Shown here: positions 54,027 to 64,000 of the stretch, one piece after another
How positions within the stretch are numbered: the first letter of the stretch is position 1
Layout of the letters: each line of letters starts with the position of its first letter
Assembly (NCBI GenBank): GCA_025201845.1
Contig: MU603960.1
Location: forward strand, 100,138 to 164,137
Direction: 5' to 3'
From: Martensiomyces pterosporus
Lineage: Eukaryota; Kickxellomycota; Kickxellomycetes; Kickxellales; Kickxellaceae
DNA: 64,000 nt
Program-made: the position numbers and the translations under genes
Notes under the pieces: generated by a model
Database searches by the model: none
What the model was told of the DNA's origin: nothing
Seen by the model: only the letters and a program-made list of their open reading frames with translations

Positions 54027-54620
54027 TGTGAAAGCAATAACGAAAAGCTAGCGAGCGAGTGCTTGAGTATGTATGCAGCGCTTGATTTTGGGGCAGGGAG
54101 AGAATTTCCAATGTAGCGTTCTCTATTTTCTCTGCCGATGTGTGTAGACTATGGAACCATGCCCTGGCCAAATGCAAAGCTGGCCGGCTCCTCTATTATT
54201 GGCAAAATCATTCCTCTGTGCCCCGCCTTGCTGCCACGACCAGAATACTTTCGGTATGTCATTCATTCAACCTGTGACCAGCGCCTTGTTTTATTTTCCT
54301 TTAGTTGCTGAGAACTAACCGTTCTGGCAACCTGTGGGGGATGGCAAGTGTGTGCAAAAGAAATCAACCACTCTCTGGCGGGTATCTATTCTGTTTTTAG
54401 CCTGATTTTCAATGCATCCTGGCGTTCTGAACGCGTGGATTTGTCTGAATGTCAAAGCGTCCGTTTAAGACATGCATTGATGTTTTTGTTGCAGCCATGG
54501 ACGGTGGTGAGAGGAAACACATAAAGGACGGAATGGTTTCTTTGCAGTCCTCCAATTCTTCGTCTCTACCTTCGCTTCGGCGCTCCTCCATTCTCTACCA
54601 ACAACTACATTTCCTTCACG
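54027..54620. other. Divergent promoter SET gene / lipase gene
   Basis: 594 bases, T-rich on the plus strand toward the lipase. No TATA consensus close to either start and no gene recognised. Confidence 0.45.
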
Positions 54621-55610
54621 ATGCCTACTGTAGCAGAAAGCAATGCTGCTGTGCCTGCTACGCCTGCTGATAAGCTCCGCAGCGTCATCGTCTCTTCATC
54701 TACCAGCTCGCTGACGCTCACTCCCGATCGGGAATCAGAGCTTGACTCCAAGATAAGAGAGCTGCTCAAGGATGATGTGGATGCCATCAATGCCGCCGCA
54801 GCTCAGCCAGAAAACCTTTCCACCATCCGGCGACTGGAGCACACGAGCATGGAGAATATCATCAAGTATGCGCGGTATGCTGGCGCGGCTTACTTGATTA
54901 CAGGCACTGAGTGGAAGGGATCTCCAAACAGTGACGCTCCAGACACTGCTGGCACCGTTGTTGACGTGCACTGGGACACAGATGGAGACAACCGAAGCCA
55001 CGGCTTTGTTGCACACAAGGACGACACTCAAGAAATCATTGTCAGCTTTAGGGGAACAAGGACACTTGACGACTGGGTAACCGACGCTGAGTTTGGCCTC
55101 CATCACTGGCCGACCAGCGTAAAAGATTCTCTTGTGCACGCTGGGTTTTACCTTGCCTACATGTCTGCATCTAGCCTGGTCAAGGAAGCCATCGCTGGTC
55201 TTGTTGAAAAGTACCCCGACTACTCCATAGTCTTCACTGGCCACTCCTTGGGTGGAGCCGAGGCCTCTGTTGCTGCTGCTGACATGATCCTTACAACTCC
55301 CGAATGGACAAACAAGATTTCGGTTTTCACGTATGGCCAGCCGCGCGTTGGCAACCCGGCATTTTCTGACTGGCTCTCAACGCAGGATATCCACATTTAC
55401 CGTGTGGTGTACCAGGAAGACATTGTCCCCCACGTCCCAATGCTCTCGCTGGGATACCGCCATCACACACAGGAGGTGTTTTACTTGGAAAGCGGGAAAG
55501 ATATTGAGTATGGCGGCGACGACCCCGAAAACCCGAAGGAGGCTAACAGCGTGGGGCTATTTGAGCTCAGCGTTCGCGACCATAGCAGGTATCCAGGGCT
55601 ACACGGTTAG
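54621..55610 (+). CDS. Fungal class 3 lipase, apparently without signal peptide
   Basis: 329 aa, ATG at 54621. Alpha/beta-hydrolase of the Rhizomucor lipase type (lipase_3), hydrolysing acyl-glycerol esters. Catalytic elbow GHSLGG with Ser209 in VFTGHSLGGAEASVAAADM, oxyanion region IIVSFRGTRTLDDWVTDAEF, HAGFYLAYMS, FTYGQPRVGNPAFSDWL, catalytic Asp in YQEDIVPHVPMLSLGYRHH, and the His in that HH or in RDHSRYPG. Most fungal members are secreted; here the N-terminus (MPTVAESNAAVPATPADKLR) is hydrophilic, and no upstream exon with a signal sequence was found, so it is predicted to be intracellular unless an exon was missed. No intron seen. Confidence 0.9.
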   Translation: MPTVAESNAAVPATPADKLRSVIVSSSTSSLTLTPDRESELDSKIRELLKDDVDAINAAAAQPENLSTIRRLEHTSMENIIKYARYAGAAYLITGTEWKGSPNSDAPDTAGTVVDVHWDTDGDNRSHGFVAHKDDTQEIIVSFRGTRTLDDWVTDAEFGLHHWPTSVKDSLVHAGFYLAYMSASSLVKEAIAGLVEKYPDYSIVFTGHSLGGAEASVAAADMILTTPEWTNKISVFTYGQPRVGNPAFSDWLSTQDIHIYRVVYQEDIVPHVPMLSLGYRHHTQEVFYLESGKDIEYGGDDPENPKEANSVGLFELSVRDHSRYPGLHG

Positions 55611-55842
55611 TCTGCCACATTTTGCAGTATGTCTATATATATTTTTTACGTTGCTATGTGCGCATGATACTAGTAACACGGGAATGCACAATCAGCAATG
55701 CTGAACGCCTGGCTGTGTAGACAGATGCGCATGCGGCAAGGCAGTAGGTGCGGCGGTGCTGCCCAAAAGCGCCAATCAGGTTGGATTTTGTACTGCTGCT
55801 GTTTCCGCAGGAACCAAAATACCCGATTAGCTCGGGATCGCA
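55611..55842. other. Lipase 3' flank
   Basis: Short spacer between the lipase stop and the tRNA gene. Contains TATATATATTTTTT near 55635-55650, a likely 3'-end/polyadenylation efficiency element. Confidence 0.4.
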
Positions 55843-55941
55843 GCTCTATTAACTCAGTTGGTTAGAGTGTCGTGCTTATAGTGCAACACACACTATGTTT
55901 GAGTCACGCGAAGGTCGCCAGTTCGATCCTGGCATAGAGCA
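55843..55941 (+). tRNA. tRNA-Ile (UAU) with a 25-nt intron
   Basis: Acceptor stem GCTCTAT pairs with ATAGAGC, discriminator A at 55941. D-arm ACTC/GAGT with loop AGTTGGTTA; anticodon stem TCGTG/CGCGA; anticodon TAT at 55877-55879; T-arm GCCAG-TTCGATC-CTGGC. A 25-base intron (55881-55905) sits at the canonical position, one base 3' of the anticodon. Its CACTATG (55891-55897) can pair with TATAGTG spanning the anticodon and exon-intron junction, the usual intron-anticodon helix. The spliced tRNA is 74 nt before CCA. A TTTT at 55946-55949 serves as the Pol III terminator. Decodes AUA. The anticodon arm matches yeast tRNA-Ile(UAU), which also has an intron. Confidence 0.93.
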
Positions 55942-55945
55942 CTGC

Positions 55946-55949
55946 TTTT
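55946..55949 (+). terminator. RNA polymerase III terminator of tRNA-Ile
   Basis: TTTT four bases after the tRNA 3' end, with a second TTTT at about 55961. Confidence 0.6.
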
Positions 55950-56060
55950 GCTGCGCCTTCTTTTGCTCTCCCATTTTCGGGAGCCGGGGCTACATGCAGC
56001 CTGACCGTGGCGGCGGATTATACAGAAAACGCGATGGTGGTTTATTTATACTGGGTTGTG

Positions 56061-56954
56061 CTACGTCTGTGCAAGGGCGTCAATGAGGATGTCGTTTTCC
56101 AAACGCAGACGGCGTGTCTTTGTTTTGATGTGCAAAAGCTTTTCTTTGCGCAAAGCAACTTGGTCGCGGATGTATGCGAGCTGAGACTCTAGCAAGGCAG
56201 CCAGCTGGGCTGGGCTGCGTGCACTTGCATTCCCGTCCTCGTCGTTGTCGAGGTCGCCTCCATAGCTGCCATCGTAGCGGCGATGGCTGCTGCTATTGTT
56301 GTTTCTGGCATCCTCAGCGTCGTCGTAGTATCTGTATGGCATATTTGTGTCCACCGCGTTGTCGTCGTTGTCTGAAGAGCAGATGTTGGCCTTGGAGGTA
56401 CCGTGAGAGGCCTTGCGCTTTTTCGATGCAGAAACAAGCGCGAGAGGAGCGTCGTCGGAAGAAGATGTGTCAATGTCCGTGTCAATGTCCATAACAGCAT
56501 AGTCCGAGACTACTTTGCGACGAGCACGCCTTTTTACCTTGGCGCCGGCGGCAGGTGCGGGGCGGCTAGCATTATCGGCAGAATGGGTGTTTATGTGTTT
56601 GGTAAGAAAGTCGGCGCGCTTGTACACCTTCCCACAGCCGTCAACAGGGCACAGGTACGAGCGGTTTCCGGTGTGCTGTTTCAGGTGAGTAATAAGGTCG
56701 TAGCGAGTCTGTACGTTTGTGTTGCGCTGGGGGCACGCACGCCAGTCGCAAGCATATTCGTCCTTTGCTCCGGAGCCTATGTGGTCGTTGGAGAGATGCG
56801 CGGCAAGCAGGTGCATGGAGCTGAATTCAGCAGCGCAATCGCTCCAAGCGCATTGCACGCGCGAAGAGGTCGTATGCGCCGGCTCGGTGTTGGCGGGGGC
56901 CTTGTCGTCGCTGTGGGGGTTCGCAGGAACGGCGTCAATATCCGACAACGCCAT
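56061..56954 (-). CDS. Three-finger C2H2 zinc-finger protein, putative transcription factor
   Basis: 297 aa, ATG at 56954. Three C2H2 fingers of the GLI/PacC/AEBP2 type (CxxxxC spacing, aromatic after the first Cys): finger 1 ligands C35, C40, H53, H58; finger 2 C69, C74, H90, H94 in CDWRACPQRNTN, with an extended linker; finger 3 C102, C107, H120, H124 (CPVDGCGKVYKRADFLTKH). A basic stretch KVKRRARRKVV follows as a likely nuclear signal, then an acidic/Ser-rich middle, and a C-terminal coiled coil (LLESQLAYIRDQVALRKEKL and LRLENDILIDAL) that could dimerise. The first two fingers are spaced like PacC/Rim101, but the protein is too short to call it so. Predicted nuclear DNA-binding regulator; targets unknown. 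Confidence 0.83.
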   Translation of the reverse strand: MALSDIDAVPANPHSDDKAPANTEPAHTTSSRVQCAWSDCAAEFSSMHLLAAHLSNDHIGSGAKDEYACDWRACPQRNTNVQTRYDLITHLKQHTGNRSYLCPVDGCGKVYKRADFLTKHINTHSADNASRPAPAAGAKVKRRARRKVVSDYAVMDIDTDIDTSSSDDAPLALVSASKKRKASHGTSKANICSSDNDDNAVDTNMPYRYYDDAEDARNNNSSSHRRYDGSYGGDLDNDEDGNASARSPAQLAALLESQLAYIRDQVALRKEKLLHIKTKTRRLRLENDILIDALAQT

Positions 56955-58960
56955 TACTAAAAAGTGGGAAAGCGTATATGACTAAATTAAGCAAATTGCA
57001 GGTTGCAGGTTGCAAGTTGCAAGTTGCAAATTGCTAGGAGGGAACAAGCGGGGCAGGCAGGATAGTAGAATAGAAGCACGCGTGGAAGTGGTATAGGCTA
57101 GAGAGAGGTTTTTGCATGAGAATGGATCAATGGGCGAGAGGAAAAGACCATTGGCCATCAGGCAGGAGGCAGAGTGGTGGTTGTCGCGATTGCGGTTGAA
57201 GCCACATTGACTTTAAAGTTTTGGGGGAGAGGCAGGCGGGCGAGCACAGGATGCGTGGTTGCTGGTCACTGGTGTCCACAGGGGCTTGTTTCCTCTTTTT
57301 CGATTCAGCACGAGGTTGGTGGTGGTCACAAAGGTGTAGCAGCAGGCATTCATTCTGCCATGTGGTGAATGGGCGGGAGGCGCAAGTTACAAGGAGGGTC
57401 GAGAAGAGTAATTATCCAGCACTGTGCCGAGAGAACAAGCCCAGCTCAACACACGGCAAATTGATGCAAGGCAAAGCAAGGCAAGGCAGAGCAAAGCGAG
57501 GTAGGTTTGAAGCAATACAGCGCTAAGCTAAGCAATGCCATGACACCGGCAACCAGTGCGAGCACAAAGACAAGAGAGGAGAGCAGCTATTGGGGGGAGA
57601 GGGAGGAATGAAAGAAAGCAATTAAGCCAAAACAGGCATATAGCAATAGGAGATGCAAGCTCAATAAATATGCAAGACAATGCTAGTCTCAGCGCTTTAC
57701 CCGAAACACATTGAGTGGCTTTGATGGCCAAAAAGAGTGCGATCCGTTACCACCTCCGACTTCCACATACACTCCAACGCATCTGGAGCTCTGTACAAGG
57801 AGGGGGCTGCTGAGGGGATATGTAGGGAGAGGCGGCATCGAGGCAGCGGGTCCATTGTGTGGTGTCGGCTGGCGGAGCTGTGCTAAACAGGCACATTTAG
57901 ACTTTTTTTTTCCATGCGAAGGCAGCGAAAAGAAAAGGCCCTGGCACGCTGGTGGGCACATGGAGGCACTTCTCTTTGCGTGTGTGCAGGGAACGCAGTG
58001 GCAGCATGTGTGCGTGTAGCTTGGCATCGAGGAGGTGCTGGCGTGTGCGTGCCTGTCCTCTGTCCACGCGTGCCTGTGGCCTGTCTAAGGCTATTGAGCG
58101 AGCGCGTCACTAGGAATCCAACAATGCACCTGCGAAAATCATGGCGGCCGAGGGGGCGGGTTGGCACCCGCATCCAGCACCCACAGCGATGCCCATCCCC
58201 GCCCTCACACTCAGTGACATTCACTCACACCCTATTTTCGCCTCACATCGCCAAAAGAGGGGCCTTTGGCGTTTTCCGTGCTCAATGCTGCAGCCAAACC
58301 CTCTCTGCCCACTGCAAAGCCTTTTTTAGTCTTGTCTTGCATCACGACAAAATCGCACATCAGGTTTCGACAATCCAAAAAGCCCTGGCCAAGGTGCGCT
58401 GGCTGCTGCCGCTGGTGGGTGCCAGTATGTGGTGTTTGTGGTGAATGGGTCTGCTGCCGGCCTTTCTCCTCCTGTTTCCACCAATTCTTGAAAGACAGGC
58501 TTTTCTTTTTCTATATAATCGTCCCAGCCAGCACCCACACCGCACCGCACCACCAAACTCTATCCTATTCCACCCCATCCCACCGTCCCCTCAATCCCTG
58601 CTTTCGCTCTCTGCACCCAAGCAAGCGGGCTATGCGTAGCATTTGGTAACCAAAACACGCTTATCTTCCACTGTCGAACTTTGCTCTCCCAGACCACAGG
58701 CCCTGTTTCAACCTCTCCCCCTCTCGCTGCCTTGTGCCAATTAGGCTATAACGAACAACAGCAGGCACCCATTGTATTTACTGTCCCTATTCTCTTGGAC
58801 TTGCGCGTGCTCAGTGCCCGCCTTTCCCAGCCAACCCTACGCTGCTACCAATTCTACCACCCACGCATCCACATATCCGCCATCCCCACCACCGCATCGC
58901 CACGCCACCCGCACACCCGGCCATTTATATATCACTCTCTGCAGCAGCAACGGCAGCAGC
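56955..58960. other. 2-kb divergent promoter between two zinc-finger genes
   Basis: No gene recognised. Contains a heptamer repeat (TTGCAGG/TTGCAAG, 56993-57031), GGCAA/GCAAA pentamer repeats (about 57465-57505), A/G-rich sequence on the left half, and C/T-rich leader-like sequence with CTATATAATCG at about 58510-58520 toward the right gene. Confidence 0.55.
56993..57031. repeat. Heptanucleotide tandem repeat TTGCARG
   Basis: Five to six units of period 7 (TTGCAGG x2, TTGCAAG x2, TTGCAAA, TTGC), 40-80 bases upstream of the minus-strand zinc-finger ATG. The period resembles telomere-type microsatellites in length, but not in sequence. Confidence 0.85.
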
Positions 58961-60064
58961 ATGGACATCCTGGAAATTACCGACTCCTCGCTCATGCGCG
59001 ACAAGCAGCGCATCCACCACTGCACATGGGCCGACTGCCACAAGAGCTTTACGCGCAAGTCTGACCTCAAGCGGCACTATCGCATCCACACAAAGGAAAA
59101 GCCTTTCGCCTGCAGCTACCCCGGCTGTGGCAAGAGCTTTGTGCAAAAGTCAGCGCTGACCGTCCATCTGCGCACTCACTCGGGCGAAAAGCCCCACTGC
59201 TGCAAGGAGCCCAACTGCGGCAAGCGTTTCAGCGACTCGTCATCGCTCGCCCGCCATCGCCACACCCACAGCGGCAAGCGCACGTACCAGTGCTCGTTTG
59301 GCGGCTGCCACAAGCAGTTCTACTCAAAGGGCGCCTACACCAACCACCACCGTGGCCACATGGACTCCATCAAGCAGAGCCAGTCGCCGCCCTACATCCC
59401 TCCAATCTCTCCCCGGTCAGAGGGCTCGCCCACATCCACCTGCCCACCAACGCCATCGCTGGCCATGTCCTATGCTTCAAAGATGTTCGAGGCGCGTCCC
59501 ATCCTGGATCTGTGTGTGGCCGAGAATCCCTCTGCACGCCCTCACCATGTCCAGGACATTCGCTCGCCTGATGAATACTTTCAACAACAACAACAACAAC
59601 AGCAGCAGCAGCAGCAGCAGCCTCTCGGAGGCGTGGGTCCCATGCCTATTCCGGTGTTCCGTGAGACACTCAGATATCCCAGGTCTGCGTGCCGTCTAGG
59701 AAGGTCCGATACCATGTCATCTTTTGATTCGATGGACTCGGGCAACAACAGCCCTAGCACTCCGCCGCTGACGAGGATGTCCTCTGGCTCGCACTCTCCG
59801 TCGCCCACACCAGGGCTCCTGCCGCCCCTCCACGAGCACCTTGGCATCTTGTCAAGGGCTGCATCGACCCAAGCACCCATTCCCACAACCACATTCTCGG
59901 CAACACCAAATGTGCAGCAAGCTGCCGGGCCCCTTCCCAGCCACTTCAACGTAAACATGCTGCCCAGCGCTCCGCTAGCTCAGCAGCAGCACCAGCAGCA
60001 GCACTATTACCGCCGCCACCCCGGCCATGTACACTCGTCGGGCGCTCGCTTTGCGCCATACTAA
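58961..60064 (+). CDS. Four-finger C2H2 zinc-finger transcription factor with poly-Gln
   Basis: 367 aa, first ATG with protein-like sequence at 58961 (MDILEITDSSLMRDKQ). Four evenly spaced C2H2 fingers with CxxxxC and TGEKP-like linkers: residues 21-43 (CTWADCHKSFTRKSDLKRH), 51-73, 81-103 and 111-133 (CSFGGCHKQFYSKGAYTNHH). Finger-linker forms HTKEKPF, HSGEKPH and HSGKRTY are near-canonical, so sequence-specific DNA binding is expected. The rest is disordered: PPYIPPISPRSEGSP, a Gln run of about 14 near residue 208-221, Ser/Pro motifs, and a His/Gln-rich C-terminus. Gln-rich sequence suggests an activation region (inference). It is divergent from the other zinc-finger gene. I cannot assign an ortholog. 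Confidence 0.87.
   Translation: MDILEITDSSLMRDKQRIHHCTWADCHKSFTRKSDLKRHYRIHTKEKPFACSYPGCGKSFVQKSALTVHLRTHSGEKPHCCKEPNCGKRFSDSSSLARHRHTHSGKRTYQCSFGGCHKQFYSKGAYTNHHRGHMDSIKQSQSPPYIPPISPRSEGSPTSTCPPTPSLAMSYASKMFEARPILDLCVAENPSARPHHVQDIRSPDEYFQQQQQQQQQQQQQPLGGVGPMPIPVFRETLRYPRSACRLGRSDTMSSFDSMDSGNNSPSTPPLTRMSSGSHSPSPTPGLLPPLHEHLGILSRAASTQAPIPTTTFSATPNVQQAAGPLPSHFNVNMLPSAPLAQQQHQQQHYYRRHPGHVHSSGARFAPY
59581..59622 (+). repeat. CAA/CAG repeat encoding poly-Gln
   Basis: CAACAACAACAACAACAGCAG and following CAG codons in the C2H2 gene, about 14 Gln. The mixed codons suggest it is older than a pure CAG run. Confidence 0.9.
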
Positions 60065-63685
<3,621 letters not shown>

Positions 63686-63787
63686 GCACATGATGTATTG
63701 CTTTTTATTATCATAATGTACTCGATGCCACTTAAGGAAAGGCGATAGGATAAAGGGCCTGCGTGCCAATTGTATTCCATTGGTCAA

Positions 63788-63793
63788 TTTATT
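63788..63793 (-). terminator. Polyadenylation signal of the right-edge gene
   Basis: AATAAA on the minus strand, 18 nt past the TAG at 63811-63813; close spacing is unusual but supports a minus-strand 3' end. Confidence 0.45.
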
Positions 63794-63810
63794 AAGCCTG
63801 CATTTTGCAG

Positions 63811-64000
63811 CTAGTGTGAAAGCGTGTAGTCGTGGAGCGCGAAAATGGCCAGAGGCAAGGAGTCGCCCGGTGAATGCGGAAGAGCAGTGCGCCAGTGGCT
63901 TTTTGTCTCACGGCTCATGCGCTTGGACTGTCCTGGTGTGCATGGCGGACATGGTCCAGGCTTGGCACTCACCACCCCGCGCACAGCCCAGCCATCGCAC
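63811..64000 (-). CDS. 3' end of an unidentified gene on the minus strand (partial)
   Basis: A frame with no stop from the window edge to TAG at 63811-63813: 62 codons, ending PHSPGDSLPLAIFALHDYTLSH by parts (SPGDSLPLAIFALHDY, then TLSH). A Pro/Cys-rich GPCPPCTPGQSKR segment precedes. I do not recognise the family. Supporting points are the long open frame at the window edge, protein-like hydrophobic C-terminus and a poly(A) signal just after the stop. An intron inside this span cannot be excluded. Confidence 0.45.
   Translation of the reverse strand, partial: CDGWAVRGVVSAKPGPCPPCTPGQSKRMSRETKSHWRTALPHSPGDSLPLAIFALHDYTLSH

Noticed and set aside
58924..58931. TTATATAT element as TATA box of the right C2H2 gene
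   Set aside because: Only about 30 bases before the ATG, which would leave almost no leader; the CTATATAATCG near 58512 is a better candidate.

Overview
The window reads as nuclear DNA of a filamentous or otherwise early-diverging fungus. Supporting signs are fungal-type orthologs (Ypi1, Tma22, Syo1, a Pho85-type cyclin, Aro8-like aminotransferase, Met17, Tif6, Hmt1), mostly intronless genes with a few short GT-AG introns (about 120 to 780 nt), canonical TATA boxes, moderately high GC, and many Ser/Ala/Gln-rich low-complexity proteins. A zygomycete-grade lineage such as Kickxellomycotina would fit; this is an inference, not a demonstration.

Layout. 1-0.2 kb: 3' end of a PP1 inhibitor (YPI1/PPP1R11). 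1.4-10.2 kb, plus strand: TBC-domain Rab GAP, F-box-like/ankyrin protein, and a low-complexity protein of unknown function. 10.5-11.2 kb, minus: GINS subunit PSF1. 13.8-15.0 kb: a secreted periplasmic-binding-protein-like protein. 15.4-24.3 kb, minus: one giant disordered protein interrupted by an artificial assembly gap (10 N flanked by 577 identical bases). 26.1-26.8 kb: eIF6. A 4.2 kb gene-free stretch precedes a four-exon PCL/Pho80-family cyclin (31.0-34.8 kb). 36.4-44.8 kb is a compact housekeeping block: aminotransferase, HMT1, urease accessory UreF, mitochondrial bL35, cytosolic MetRS and TMA22. 45.1-49.3 kb: FBP1 (minus) divergent from SYO1 (plus). 49.5-54.0 kb, minus: a large alpha/beta hydrolase-fold protein and a small SET protein. 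54.6-56 kb: class 3 lipase and an intron-containing tRNA-Ile(UAU). 56.1-60.1 kb: two divergent C2H2 zinc-finger proteins separated by 2 kb. 62.4-63.7 kb: MET17-type sulfhydrylase, convergent with the 3' end of an unidentified gene at the right edge.

Functional themes. Ribosome biogenesis and translation recur (TIF6, SYO1, bL35m, MetRS, TMA22, tRNA-Ile) together with central metabolism (FBP1, MET17, aminotransferase, UreF). Genes are individually promoted; there is no operon-like cluster and no mobile element, CRISPR array or biosynthetic cluster. I did not find a convincing new multi-gene system. The points most worth checking are the assembly artefact and the gene it breaks, the in-frame 84-bp tandem duplication at the FBP1 stop codon, the bacterial-type solute-binding fold on a secreted fungal protein, the spliced tail and 3'-UTR intron of the cyclin, and the UreF uORF whose stop overlaps the main start.

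In several genes the longest open frame begins at a non-ATG codon; the starts given here are the first plausible in-frame ATG.
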